A stretch of DNA of 64,000 nt from Solen grandis (GCA_021229015.1 CM037783.1:54646650-54710649); one strand, 5' to 3'. Positions 46,020 through 60,446 are shown, numbered from the stretch's first letter. A program made the numbers and translations. The notes: generated by a model from the letters alone, not told the origin.

Positions 46020-48999
46020 ACATAAAGTATAAAAGTTTAAACAAAATTCAAACAAAACTATTATATTATCAGCACAAAACCAGAAAAGTACTGTTTCATT
46101 AATGCACAGCATTGCAAAACAGTCAACCAATCAGAAATTCATGTAGGGAAAATATTAAAAGAACACTGTTCCCATTTTATTCGTGTTTAACTTACATATC
46201 AATATAATAAACTGATTAATCAACATCCTCTCTCTAGATGGTATATACATAATAATTTAGTTTGCCAAATTTGTTTCCTTAACAATAAGAAGCAGAAGCT
46301 ATAGTAATTCAAAATACTGCTGATGTATCAGATTTTCTCCTGCCTTTAAATTAAATTACTTGAATAAAAATAAACTTTTGTCCTAATAAATTTCTTAGTG
46401 TTCCTATATGAGGAAATGTTGACATTTTTAGATACAATGAGCCACTCTGGTTAAAGCTTGGGAGGCACATTGTGGTCAGGTTGACTTCAATTTTTGTGAG
46501 AAAATGATTTTTAGCAGAATTACATAATTGTGAATGATTAAGAAGGAAAAAAGATTCTTTTCATTCAGACATTGGGAATATTGTCTATTGTGTGGAGAAC
46601 AATACATGTGAACAATGTCTCAGTAGACCACAACTGACTAAATGTCGTCTGCCCCCTGTCTGACTTTATTCCGTCTGGTGTCATACATTTTGATACATTT
46701 GGACTACCTTCACCAGCTGTTATGAAAATGCATCATTTGGAAATATTTTAAAGACTTTATTCCTAAATAATATCATGCTTTTGTTTTTTTAGAGGCCCTC
46801 AGGATGTCTCTACTGATATCAGAAACACCTTTTTTTACATCTAGTTAAAAATAAATAAAAAAAAAACCATTCAATTTCTCTCAAAGACGTTGGTATATGT
46901 ACATGTATTGTATAGTTAGATTTCTGGATTTTCCTCTTAAAAGGCATGATATTCTATGGTTTAAACAATAGACAATGGTCATATTTCTGCCAGGTCTTAG
47001 AGAATGATATGTCCTCAGAAAATGAAGTATTCTTATACCAAAGCAAGGCCATTTAAAGAGACTTCTTTAAGAGATTTAACAGAAAGTGCACCAGAAGAAA
47101 ATGACCGGGTTAAAGGTTGGGTTATTGTTATCTGTTAGAGCCACAGACGCTCAATTGTTTCCTAAGCCTGTATCCTTTAGTTTCAAGATGGGAACAATGG
47201 AACAATATTAAAACTAATGGATGTAAGTAGATGACACTTATAACCTATCATAGACAGCGTGTTTACGCGGTCAGGATTAGTGTATACACTGCGTCATGCT
47301 TGTTTAGTCAAGACTCCATACCATCATTGTCACGAAGCTTCGGACAGTTTATATCATCTTGCATTGGAACATCCGTTGTTCTCCCTGAACCAGGATGAAA
47401 TGAGTGGTATCATGACTGTCATAACCAGTAGAATGAGATGATTTCCTGAGAAAATGATAAATGTCACGTAGGCAGGCTTTGAAACCGTGGATCCATTGAA
47501 AGGAAAATCTATTGTTTCTTTGACATTTAAAATTGCCATACTCAGAGGATTCTTTATGGTTTTTTTCTGTTTTTTCTTTCTTTGTAAAATATTTCCATCT
47601 ATCTTAAATCATATTTTCTGTTTAATGTAAAAAAATCAGTATCTCTATTTTTTTTTATTTTGATAAAATAGTAATATGTGTAATATACATAACTGCTATT
47701 TTATTCATGCTGACAAGTTTATTCTGTGTAGTTAGAAAAACACTGCTAATTTTCTATATGTGATCAGCAAGAATTGTTTTGCAAAAAAGAAAAAGATTGC
47801 AAACCATCAACACATTATTATATGTAAGCTATCAAGTAATTGTGAATTACATGACTGGTATAAAGCAGATCAGATGGCATGACAGTGGCAGGCTGGTCAC
47901 TGCTCATTATAAGAGATAGCTTGTCTGATTTGGTTTTCATATGGTATTCCAGTTTTATTGTGCAGGGCCATGTAAAGGATGTGCTATTCAATTTCTGGCA
48001 CTTAGAACCTCTGACAATGGTTTGTTGGCATTCCCCTTTAATTCCTGTGTTCCCGTCTCCCACTAAAGACATAGCTGTTAACAATGGACACTTAGCGGAG
48101 CTTTAACTGCCTTATCAGGGGGCATAATTCCAGTAATTACCTTGTTCCAAAGTCTCCGGTTATAAAGTCTATAATTGAATTGTGAAGCTCGTTAAGTTCT
48201 GGAGATTATTGGACTGGTATCGTAACCACTTGTTGTGAAGGGCTCCAGCTTGGGGGTAATGGTGTAATTGTAGGAACCAGTCACATCACTTGGCAAAGGT
48301 AAATACTACAAATTACTTACACAAGAATCATTACTTTAACATTCTTATTAAACTAACTAGTAAGGCTGAAAATAGATCTGCATGTCTATTAACAGATGAT
48401 ATATATACATGTTCTTTTCTGATGCAATTGTTTTTTGTATTAAGAGTTTTGGGAATACAAAATTGTTCACTATACTGGGAAAATTTCCGTAAAATTTTTT
48501 CCAGATTCTAAAAATTAATCCATGGATGATCTGTTGAAATTTGGAATTCTACATTATGATTTAAAGGGATTTTCATTTGGAAATGGGTTATATTATCAAA
48601 CTTACAGAAAAAACTAAAACTTTTTTTTTGGCTGCTGATATTTACATGTAAGAAAAGTATCTATTGATGGATTAATATTTAAGGTCATGAATCTCAAAAT
48701 AATTCAATTTTCATGAAAAGGCAAATATAAAATAAAATTGACATATTGTATACTAACACAAATGGTACATAATGTGCAAATATCTTTTTAAAATAAACAG
48801 TTTAACATATTGAAAATGTTTATCAAATTACACAATTTAGTATTTTGGATAGATGTCAAAATACTCTCATTGTTAACATTTTGCATTGACAGGTATACTG
48901 AAGACAGTCTGTAATCAGAAATAATTTGAATTTGAAAAGCCGTCGACGAATCACAATTTGTTTATCTGCTACGTCACCAATTTATACACTCATGAATCA
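46020..48999. other. non-coding, with less AT-rich blocks
   Basis: No splice-bounded coding segment was recognised on either strand. Sequence at about 47080-47470 and 47870-48300 is repeat-free and looks more complex than its AT-rich surroundings; I cannot say whether it is conserved. Confidence 0.4.
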
Positions 49000-49241
49000 T
49001 TAACCCTTTCCCTCATAGAGGAAACCATGAAAAGACCTATGCGAACAACATAAAACCAGATCAGCCTGAGAGTAACTCGCAGGCTGATCAGGTTTTATGC
49101 TGTTCGCTGCTCCTCAGTGGTCTGGAAATGAGGACTTTGTAATTAAATTTGGTAAGGTTTAACTGTGGTTTTCTGCAGATCAGGCTTTATGTGGTACCTA
49201 TTGAGTGCGTCAAAATGAGTCTATATGAGGGAAAGGGTTAA
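49000..49241 (-). mobile_element. hairpin MITE, family A, full copy, inverted
   Basis: TTAA-flanked, opposite orientation, as at 5456. Confidence 0.85.
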
Positions 49242-50610
49242 CAGAGACATACGGAATGTCTGTGGGGAATGAGGAGGAAATGCTTAATATGCAAATTAGT
49301 TATTTTTGTAAACAATTGAATGATCTTTAGTAAAAGATTCTTTCTTATTTATGCATTGTAGAAACGTTGTCATCAACGAGTATGTACAGATCTGAATGCT
49401 TCTTGTATCGCACACTTTGCTTTTCTATCTGAAGAATATACACTGTTTTTGGAAGCAAAATGGGCCTTTAACACAAATTTAATGTCCTTTTATTTTCTAT
49501 AAAATTATCCATGAAATTAACCTATGTATACTTTTTGTATAAATTAATGTAGTATAATTTCTTCTGCATAATTGTTTATATAGATTGATACATAGATTGT
49601 TTGCAAAAATAATCTATCTATGATATTCAAGTCTAATTAAATAAAAAACTGTATAGCAACTAGAATGAACTCAATCAAAGGATATTAAGTATTAAATATA
49701 CCAGGGTAGCATGATACCAGCACTGGCCCTGGCTGGTTTCCCTTAATATCTTATATTGAGATTTCTCTCAACTCCAATATCTCGAATTCCATACCACCAC
49801 AAATATGAAAATTTTGGAAAAAAAAAAAATAAAGACCATCTTTATCTGTAAAAACATGTTCATATGCAAAATTTCTATTTCTTGTTTATATAATTCCAGC
49901 TCTTTAAAATTGAAATGAGAGAAATCTCAATTAGAAATATTTTGTAAAATGAATCTAGTGCTAGACTTGATTCTCTTGTTTCTGGCTCGTTTCCATGGTT
50001 GACATAGTATGCATCAAGCCCCACTTGTAGGATTCTATCAGCCTGCAGAAATTAGTGCCTGTGTTCTCTGTGTGTATTTCCATATTTGGCATTTATGTGA
50101 TTAAGCGGGCCTCCTGTGAGATAAGTACCGGAGTACATCCTATTCCTGTTCTGGATTACTTGACAGGAAATGCTCAATTTGGTCTTTGTCATTTTCCCTC
50201 GATGAAGCGACTAGAAGAGCTGGGTTAGCTTTTCATGCCTTGTGGGAACTACAGACTGTGTACAGAGAATTGTCTCTCATCATATGCGGTGATGTACATG
50301 CTGTCCCAGCGTTGCTGGAGTTGGCAGCGGAGTTGTGATTGTGGAAGACAGTTTTGTATGGCTCTGTTATGGTAAGAGTTATATATATATGTATATACAT
50401 ATATAATTTTGCTGAGGAAATTTATGCATAGGATTTATTTAAGCTGTTTATGTTTTATTGAAAATACAAATATGATTTCAGGAAGTTGGTTAATAGTTTT
50501 GTTAAGATGTCTGGATTGAGTGTTAATCAGGTTTGAGAAAATGTTTGTTTTTGTTAAGAGAATAATTATGAAAAGTATGAATGTAGAGGTCTCTCTCTCT
50601 CCCTTCCTAT

Positions 50611-50614
<4 letters not shown>

Positions 50615-50652
<38 letters not shown>
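50615..50652. repeat. (CT)n microsatellite
   Basis: About 19 CT units, preceded by a shorter run at 50590-50600. Confidence 0.95.
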
Positions 50653-50656
<4 letters not shown>

Positions 50657-52409
50657 AGTCTTTCTCGTTTTACTTTTTCTTGGAAAACATATATTCAATG
50701 TATATGTTTTCTGCTGAAGTAGTTGTTAGTTGCAAATTAGTAATTTATGACCTTATGCATACAGTAGAAAATAATAGAAATTGATGGGGGGAAAAATGTG
50801 ATTCTGTATAAAAATTTCCCTAATCTGCCGCTTCTAGATTTGAGCTGGATTATAAATTTTTTAATATTTCACTTTTTGAAGGCATTCTGACACGAGTGGA
50901 ATGAGTAATAACTATAAATTATAAGAGGCTGTGAAAAAATGTAAGAATAATTGAGAGAGGAATGTAACAGCTGAGAGAGAAAGAGAGAAAAACAGAGAGG
51001 ACTGTATTAGAAACTGTGATCACACATTTTGATATATCAGAATTAATCCAGGTGTATATATCCCTTTTCCAATATCAAAACATTCAATCTCAGTAATCTA
51101 ATATATTCAGGCAATTTTCTGATAAATCAAAATTGGAACCTTGCATTAACTGAGACAGGGTCATAAAAATTCACACTTGAGGAACTCCGAGTGGAGAGAG
51201 ACTTGTTTTGCCTCCATTATCCACATGGGTTTAACAACGGGCTTGAAGGGGCTAATCATACATGAATTGCTTGGCACTGCAGGACTGGGTGAATTCTTTA
51301 TCCTTTCATAATACAGAGATGTTCATGAAAGGAATTTAGACTGGACAAGTGGAAAAGAGGGGACTTTTCTATCCCCAGCTACACAGGTGAACAAAATGAC
51401 AGCAATTTTGTTGCAGAGGTATTTTATGTGATGTGCCATTCTGTGCATCTCTTTAATACTCGCAGTAAACTGATTGCAAAATAGTTCATAACTGATGTTT
51501 GAGAATGCAAACTTTTGAAGATAGTAATGTTTGTTATAAATAATTTATTTGAATAATAATTTTGCAGGTATTGTTAAGAAATGTTATGTCTACATATTAT
51601 ATATGTTTACATATTATATATTTTACTTTTTATATAGTTTACTTTTTATATTCAGTCTTTTGGAGTATTGATAGCAGAAACGGAAAGAGTGACACTGTTT
51701 GCTTCCCATTGCCAGGTAACTCTGTGTAATTCTGTTCAGGCAGAGAATTGCTTTCATCCATCCAATATTGTGTAACATCGTGCACCAGAGCGAAAATTTA
51801 TAACGCTTTAACAAGTCTTCCACCCAGACTGCCCTAGACAAGGATTAGTTTTGCTATCGGTTTGCTCTCCAGTGTAGATAGATGGGATGGAATTCACAGG
51901 TAAATTAGTTTGGGGTCTAAAAATAGATGTGTCTTTGAATTACCTGTACAAGAACCCTGTAGGCATTGTCAGAGTGACAACACTTGAATGGGGAAGCCAG
52001 CAGACGACAGACCAGAAACTTGAGGCATTCCACCATTTTAAAGTAGAGAATCTGATAACTTGAATAAGTTTTGAAGAGGCACATCACGGAACTGTCAAGT
52101 TGCATGGGGTTGGTGTTTTGAGGGAGGAACTAGTGATGTGACGATTAAAAACTTGCTGGTAAGATCTTTAAACTGTTTTCATTACTTGTTGATATGAGCT
52201 GGAATATTTACAGAGATAATTTTTCCTTGTAACCATATAAGGATGGAAACTGTATTTGTGTAACTTGATAAGAGAAAGGGAGATGTGTGTATGTGTTATT
52301 GCGTTTTGCATGTCTGCATAAGGGATGTTTCCAGCTTAAGACATGAATAACTTGTGGGTGTCTATGTGAGGGTGTTTAGTTAGCATGATGAAATTGAGAG
52401 GGATGCTTT

Positions 52410-52462
52410 GAGAGAGAGAGAAAGAGAGAGAGATGGTGAGACTGAAGGAGAGAGAGAGAGAG
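52410..52462. repeat. (GA)n-rich microsatellite
   Basis: Two GA runs separated by GATGGTGAGACTGAAG. Confidence 0.9.
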
Positions 52463-54357
52463 CTTTACCTGGTATAGCCCACCTGTTGACACAGGGGTGT
52501 ACATTACCTGGTCTTCAAGCCTGAGTAACATACTCCACAAAGTTAGCACTGTTTGTATAGTCTCTTTGTAACTCGAGAGCTGTCTGCAAGAAATGTCAGC
52601 TCTTGTTTACGATTGTACTTAGAGGTAATTGTAAACAAGATTGTATTTATTATTTATGCCATTTTCTTGAAAGGCGTCAAGTGTAATCGAATAAGAATGC
52701 ACAAATATGCGCTCTGTTGTGATCCAGCGTCACAGTATGTGTCCTGTTTTCTGTATATTTAAATCAACTTCAAGACAGATTTCTAAGAAGTCTGTGTCCT
52801 AAATGAAACGTTGCTCTGTTTAACCTATTATATAGTTTGGATTTTGCCTTAGATTTGTTCAAGAATGTTTGTATATGCATGCAGCTCATAGAGAGCAGAG
52901 AAATGCTAATGTCTTAGACTACATAATTACAAGGAAAATTTCCATATTTGTCAATCTACCTGTACAAATTTATAAGGGAGGGGATGTAACCACCTCATAT
53001 GGCAAGTTTTTGCAACTGTTACAGCAATTTATGATCCCACACATGATCTTAGTATTTTCAAAAATATTTATTCAATTATTAAGTGAAAAAAAAAGGGCTA
53101 CATTAAAGATGTATTCAGCCTAACTTTTAAATACATATTGGATATGAAAAATCTTCGCTTTTATAACATTTAAGGTAAGATGATATCAGCATAAATGTAC
53201 TAGTACAAGATGACCAGTGACACTAATATATTCAAGAAACAAAACCTTGTCATTGGAGATTACAGATATACATCCAACATTATTGGAAAGGCTCGCTAGT
53301 AATTAATTATGCATGCAGTACCTTAAGTTCAAGGGCTAAAGGTCACTGCTAAAAAAATGGCTGAACAACATTCTGACAGCGATGAAAATGAAAGTTCTAT
53401 GTAAGGGAGAAAGGTCAAAACATTGAAAATGCACATTGAGGTCTAGAGCCAGTGTATTTCTATGAAATGTTGGATAGTTGGAGACATTTCTCACACTTAA
53501 ACATTTCCCTCTGTTATGATATTTGAAATGGTAAAATAAGCATGAGGATTTTGAGTTCCTCATGCTTTACTTTGTTGAAGTAATAGAAAATACATAAGAA
53601 ACACAAGGAACTGGAACTGCATATGGTTGCCTTATTTAAACAAGTGAGAAAAAATGTAGCCTGTTTGTTGCCTTATTAATATTCATGATGTTCAGAGTGT
53701 TTCTGGTCGCGATCGGATCATTTCCGATTATGTTAGGTAATCTTCATGTGTACTTGTCAGTTAAAATGTTGGCATTTTTTATGATTTTCGTTATGTTAAT
53801 ATGACTTTGTCCATCCCAGTCTTTCAACTTTTCTGGTAAAATAAATGTTGCACGCTATAGTTTCATAGTGTTTCTTTCTTTCAAGAATTGGTAGGGAAAA
53901 AATAGAATTAAAGAAGACAAAAAACAACAGTTACTCACTTAAATAAAGTACATTCAGCACCCACCCACACAAAAAAAAAAAAAATAGAAAAAAAAAGACA
54001 TGGTGTATGTAATCTTTTCTTATACAGCAATTAGGGATTTAGTTGATGGGGAAGGGAGTACCACTTTGGGAGAGGAGATTATAAAACTGTGCATTTTAAC
54101 TGGAAACTTCATGCAGATTTGGTGGGCCTTAAAATACCCCAGCTTCAGTGGATGTTTTGTCATTAAGCAACTGCAGACTTGGCTTACTTCAACTAACAAT
54201 ATATTCAGTAATACTTAGAGATTAATAGATACACAGAGAATCAAGTTCCTAGAAATGCTCCAAGTTTCAGATGCCACTTTGTAATAGCTGCTGATGTGGC
54301 AGATAAAATGGCTCCAGGTTCTTGAACAAATGAACTACAATCAATACATAGTATTTC

Positions 54358-54431
54358 GAGGGTTGACCGCAAAACTGTTCCATCTCTTTCTCTTACTGAA
54401 TGTACTTAACACAGTTTTGTGGTCAACCCTC
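54358..54431 (+). ncRNA. candidate hairpin RNA (small inverted repeat)
   Basis: The two 21-base arms, 54358-54378 and 54411-54431, are reverse complements except at one position, which would be a G-U pair in a plus-strand RNA. The loop is 32 bases. The total of 74 bases is within the pre-miRNA size range, but the flanks do not extend the stem and no known miRNA seed was recognised. It could equally be a chance or transposon-derived inverted repeat. Confidence 0.3.
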
Positions 54432-55057
54432 TTTGTGAAAATTAAAGTGTGTTGTCATCAAAGGTCTTTGATTCAATATCAGCAGTGAACTCTGAGAATA
54501 TTGTAAAACTTGTCAATCCTAGGAAAGAAAGTGCAAGGTATTGACTTGTTTCCATCATCAGCTGATGTATTTTAAAGAAGAGACATTTAGCTTCTTTTGA
54601 AATGAGTATTGAGATACAAGATTTAAAAGAATAAATTATATTTTTATTGAAAGGTAGCATGTATAATGAAGCAGGAATAATATTTTAGGGTCAGAGGGTA
54701 CAATCATGGGATTCCATGAGTGGTCTAGATGAGTCATGTCATTTAAGAGAATCCTGTGCTGAGTGGTGTCCACTGAATGAAAAATATTTATGGAAGAAAT
54801 TTATTAGTTCATGCTGCTGACTATACACTCCACAAAACCTTGGCATTGTGTCGAGCCATATTGTGACAAATACAAAGCAAGATCAGCTTCCAGTATCTAA
54901 CACACTGATGTAACATTGTACTGTACAGAGCATACCGATTGCTAATTTGAGATTAGAATGAAACATGAAACATTAACATACTGTAATTTCCATTCATGCT
55001 GATTAAGATTCATGCAGGTTGCATCAGCCATTAATTTTTTTGTTTGCATTCTTTAGC

Positions 55058-55180
55058 TTAACCCTTTCCCTCATATAGACTCATTTTGACGCAATCAGTA
55101 GGTACCACATAAAGCCTGATCTGGTTTTATGTTGTTCGCATAGGTCTTTTCATGGTTTCCTCTATGAGGGAAAGGGTTAA
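55058..55180 (+). mobile_element. hairpin MITE, family A, internally deleted
   Basis: Both TTAA-flanked ends are present but about 120 internal bases, including the left palindrome arm, are gone. The junction is at a CTGATCTG sequence found at two places in full copies. Confidence 0.85.
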
Positions 55181-56830
55181 CATCATTGATTTGTTTTTGA
55201 ACTTTTATATTACGAATCATGGTGAAGGTTATTAAACCGCAGAAACTTTATTTCTTTAACATTGAAGAAAATTTCAATGTGTTCTACCCTACTCAGGTGT
55301 TTTCTGAAATCTGTGAGGGAGGGAAAAAGAATGTCTGTGTATAATTAGATGCCCTTATAAGGAAGTTACCGCAATTTCAAGACCCGATACAGGGGCTGCC
55401 ATAGGGTCCCCTCATAATTAAGCATTTGTATATGTGCAACAATGAACAGCCTATTTATTATTCAAACCGTGCCGGTGCACTTGAAGATTAGCATAAAGGT
55501 TGCATGTTAATACACATTCCAATTCCAAGTGATTGCCTTGATCTCAATTTTCTTTCTCGGCAGATGCTTTTGTTGATGATTACTCTGCATGAAGATTTCT
55601 ACCTGTTGATACCCAGTTAAGCCCTTCTGCACATAACAGCTGTGAATAGACAAAATTTTACTCCCCAATATTTCTCCCTTTCCCAAGATAAATTTGACTG
55701 AAAGGAAGAAACCTTCCATTCCAATTATCTGTTATCTCTTGCCATTCTTTAAAATTGTTTTTCCTCCTACGACAGAGCAGACATACCAACTCCCTCGGAC
55801 TTTTTGTGTCCGTCTGGCAGGTATTTTCATTAAAGCAGGTATTAATCAAAGGAAATTTAAGGAGCAAACGGGGAAGAAAAAGATTGAAGAGTGTTTTAAA
55901 TCTCTTCCCTTGGATAATGGTTTTTACATTTCTATAGAGCTCCAAGCACCGCTGGGGGAGAACATTGGAATCTTAAGTCTAGCATAGCCTTCTCACCATA
56001 ATCAGTTTTCCTGCCTAAAGAAGACTGTTAATATGACATCGCTGGGCTGTAAACCTTATCTTTCACATATTTGTTTAGGTATTTACAAAGGAATGAGTGA
56101 CTCTGAGAAACAGCGTGATTTAGGCTGTATAAGGGTACCTAGCCCAGGATTATTGGGATGTGTTCCCTCGTTTTATTACACCTGGCCAAATGTGTACAGT
56201 TTTATAGACACAGCTCTAGTCTCTAAGAATGCCAATTTACGGCTTAACTGTTCCAAGTTTTTATTGTCCCTGTATGTCAAGCCTTTGAGAAAATTCCCCA
56301 ATACCATTAAGTGGTATGTGCTGTAGTGCCCTGTAGGAACTTACCTGTGTCATGCTTTACTTTGAGAAGTTTTAATCACCCCAGATATATCAATAGAATT
56401 TCTGCCAACTTAGGTAAAACACGGTGGAATTTCAGGCAATTTACTTTGACATTGAATATAGATCTGTATGTAAACAGGCCTTGCGGGCAAGTTGTGTGTT
56501 CCACACAGTGTCAGTGTGATACTGAATGTCAATGCCATTCATGGGACACCATGCCTTGGAATGAATCCTGAAACTACAGGTTGTCTGTCACTTTATGCCT
56601 TGAAAGTTAATTGTGAGGCTATGAGAGAACCATGTCAAACCAAGATCAGCCCAATTGTTTAGATTTTAGTAAGTACATTTTGTCTGAGAGTAAATGATGT
56701 TTATAACCTTTAAGGTAAAAGTAGTTTAGAGTACCAGAAATAAAAGATTGGAAAGACCAGTGAAAACATTATTACCATCTTGCTCAATTTTTAGTGTGAT
56801 AAATCTGTACAGTGCAGCTTGGACTTTTAA

Positions 56831-57350
56831 GCTCACCTGAGCACAATGTCCTCAAGGTGAGCTATTAGGATCATCCTGCGTCCATCGTCATACGTCCTGT
56901 ATCTGTCAACAATTTACTTTAAATGACATCTCCTCTGAAACCACTGGACCTTCACAAAAGTTGCTAAAATAAACTTGATCCATGTAGAACTTTTGTTGCC
57001 ATGGCAACGGAAAGAAAAAAAAGAAAACTTTAAAAATCATCTCCTTCAAAACTACTGGCCAGATTTTAGAATATTTTGGTACAGATGTTCCTTAGGTAAC
57101 CCTCTACCAAGATTGCTAAAATTATTCCGATCAGTAAAAAACAACAAAAAACACATTTCCGCCAGTGGTGGGGCTAAGTTGCCTTATATGTATATAGTGG
57201 AAACTATGGAGACCTGTTCTCCAAAGCTGCAGGTGAAATAATAAGGAATATTTTGGCACAGGAATTGGTGTTCCTTGGGTTATTCTCTACAAAAGTTGCC
57301 AAAATAAACTTGATCCATGTAGAACTTTGGTTGCAATGGTTCCAAATGAA
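56831..57350 (+). mobile_element. GCTCACC-type repeat, left part
   Basis: Hairpin start GCTCACCTGAGCAC, then internal units with TTGCCATGGCAAC and AAAACTACTGGCCAG. No right end was found. Confidence 0.75.
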
Positions 57351-58689
57351 TATTACCAGGGTTTTTTTTTTTTTTTTAAATAAACATTCTCAAAATTTAA
57401 TTTCATTCAACAAAAATGATCACACCAATCACATCTTTATCTTCTACCAAAAATCATTTTGTATACATTGAAGAAAATATATTTATATTGAGTTTTTGGT
57501 TTAAAGGGATTTGCTATTTTATACTCATTTTCTGACTTTATTCACTTGAATCATATGGTAGACAAATTGTCTGTATACATTTCAGTGATGTTATGTTGAT
57601 AGAAAGAGAAGAGAGAGAGAGGAATAGGTAAAAGGAATGAATGACTGAAAAGGAAAAGGGGATGAAAAAAAATTAAAAGGCAAAGAATCATTTGGTATTT
57701 CAATTTCATAACTATTCCATTTGGTAAAAATTAATCAATATAATATGACGGCAATTATTCAAACATTAAGCCTTTCATACTCATTAGAACAAGTTGATTG
57801 TTGTTTGAACAGATTTTTTACCATCTTGTATGTTTAAGCTACAGCTGTGTTTAACCAAACCAACCATTAAAACATTTCTTGTGGCATTTAGGTAGGTTTT
57901 GAATGCATTATCAATCAAGTGCAACGTTTTATGATTATTCACGAAATTTGGAATCCAGTTTAGCTCGCTGGTAGATAGATGCTCTCTCTTTCCCCTGAGG
58001 TAACTTGGATGCAATCAGTCATTATTTGTCAAACGGAGTGCATGTTGATAGCTCTTTACCATTAGCCATATATGGTAAAATTACCTATTGAGAGGGAGTT
58101 TTGCATATCCACTGATTTTACCTGGATTGCAGATGTGTCGGCTTGGAATACGATTGTTCATTCTGCAGGGCTTTATCTGATAAACATGTCTGCATAATTA
58201 TGCTTTCTGAATGTGCACACATGCCTCTACGGTGCTTGGGATGGCGGACGATCAAGGGGCTGATATGTCCAAATTTCCTCCTTTTATGATTACGTAGACT
58301 TAACACTTTATGAAGAAAGCTTTTGGTCCAACTTAAAATTGGATCAGTCATGGCTTTATTATAGTCCTATGTTACAAGGTGAAGTAGGCGTTTTATAGGA
58401 TGATTCACATTGTCTTTCCGCACCATATGTCGTCCAATCCTGTAGCACTTTTTTTTATATCATTTGATATCTTAAGGAGATTTTGAGGGACAACTATGAA
58501 ACTTTGTAACATATTCATTAGCACAGAAGTTTCTCTTAAAGATTTTCAAGAGTTACGGCCCCTTTTATACCTGAATTTTGACTTAATCAATATCTGCTGC
58601 GCTTGACAGTTTAAGGCACACAACTACTTTCTTCAGTAAACACTTATCGCTAAATGTGCATTTGCCTTCGGTCATAACTCTTTTTTTTT

Positions 58690-58750
58690 AAATTGTTGAG
58701 TGAAGGAGATGTAGTAGGGGTATTAATCACTTCAGTGATAGCTCCAGTTA
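58690..58750 (+). repeat. repeat terminus, GATAGCTCCAGTT end
   Basis: Matches 9884-9945 over ATTGTTGAG, GGGGTATTAATCAC and CAGTGATAGCTC. Confidence 0.6.
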
Positions 58751-60440
58751 AGTCATTTGTTTTTCTGTTTACATAGATTTGTATTTTTAAACAACTAATC
58801 AATTACATCTAGCATTAACCTTGCAGGCAGATCCAGATTTATTAGAGGCCTGTGTCAGCTCATAATAACTTGCATACTAATGCACAGGTGTTTCAGAAAT
58901 ATCTGTCAAACAGAATGTTGTATCTTTTAAAATTAAAGACACTGCAATGAACTACAGTTTTCAGCTTTGCTGCAGTAGAAATAAATTAGTCACAATCATG
59001 CATAAATTTGTGTACAGCTTATGTCAACAAAAATGGTGCTATACAATTAAGGGAATGAATTTTATTGTCAATATTTCCTCCACAGTCGAGAAATTGCAGA
59101 CATTGCAGATTGTGTATTAGATATAATTAGATGCAATATATTCATATCAACTAGTAAAGTGATGAAAAATGTACTAATATTCTTCTCCTGTGTTTAAATG
59201 AATAAAGTGCTGTTATTTAGAGTTTTATTATCAGACCGTATCTTGTCATTGTTTCCTTGTCAGGAAAGTTGCATAATGTGATGGTTTCGACCGCTGTTGT
59301 TTCTGAAGATCCTTCAGATTAAATATATACTACGAAAGACTTGAAAATAATGAAACTAGCAGGACATGTAACATTGTATACATTTTGTCAAGTAACTGGA
59401 AGAGGAAGAAATACCTCAAGGAGTGAATCTGTCACTTCTGTGTTAACAGGCACCTGGTCTTTGTACACATATTAGCAGCACAGTTCTTAATTTCCTTGTG
59501 TGTAATTTTGGAATACTGTTGTCATGTAATAAGAAATGAGATGTGACAAGGAAATTGGGATCACTTTTGAATTGGTTGTGTTTTATACGGACAAAAAAAA
59601 ATGTCGTAAACAACTGCAAAAATCATATATCATGTAACCCAAAAATAAATGCTTCAGAGAAAAGTATTAGTAATTTTTTCTCTCTTTCAAACATAATAAA
59701 TGTCTTTGTAACAAAAAAAAAAATAACTAAAAAAAAGGAATAAAACAATAGTTAAGTTTTATTCATGCAGGATTCCTTTACTCTTAATTTCTTACCAACC
59801 ATGTTAAGGAATTAGGAGATGATGGGAGATTTTGGCTCTAAATTTAGTCCAATTTCTCATTTTTAATTTTAAACCCTTATCTCCTGTCATACTGCCTGCA
59901 GATTTCTGAATCGCTAATTTATGACAGACGGCACCTGATAGTCTATTTATGGAAAGTCATGTGAAACGCAGTGCTCTCTTTCTACTGGGTAGCTGACAAA
60001 CGTGCCTGATGTATCGTCTTGCAGCATGAAGTATTCACGCCCATTATCTTCCTTCTTACAAATCCAAGGTTGAAGACTTATTCAACAGATACTTTGCAAA
60101 ACATGACAATTTGAAAGACTCAACTTGTCTTTTGAATTGTTTTTTAGGTACCTGTTCTGGTTTTTCTTTGTGTATAAACAAACTATTTTTTTCCCTTAAG
60201 TGCCATTTGCCTTTTTTCTGTGATATTGTTACAGGCAGAGGCTTGATATATGATATTGTAATTACTTAAAATAGCCAAGCAAGCAATGTTGCCTTGATTT
60301 TATCTCAACTGTGTGTAGAAATATTTGATAATTTGTGACTAATAAAACATATGCTCACCCAGATACAGGATAGTGTTTGTTAAAGCATATTCAGTGAATG
60401 TAATCAAATTATCAGTATATTATTTAGTAAGCATAAGATA

Positions 60441-60446
<6 letters not shown>

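Larger units (their letters stand above)
49242..55057. other. non-coding stretch with microsatellites and complex blocks
   Basis: Contents: CT and GA microsatellites, the hairpin at 54358, and repeat-free blocks near 50000-50345, 51180-51400 and 51680-52150. No exon was recognised. Confidence 0.4.
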
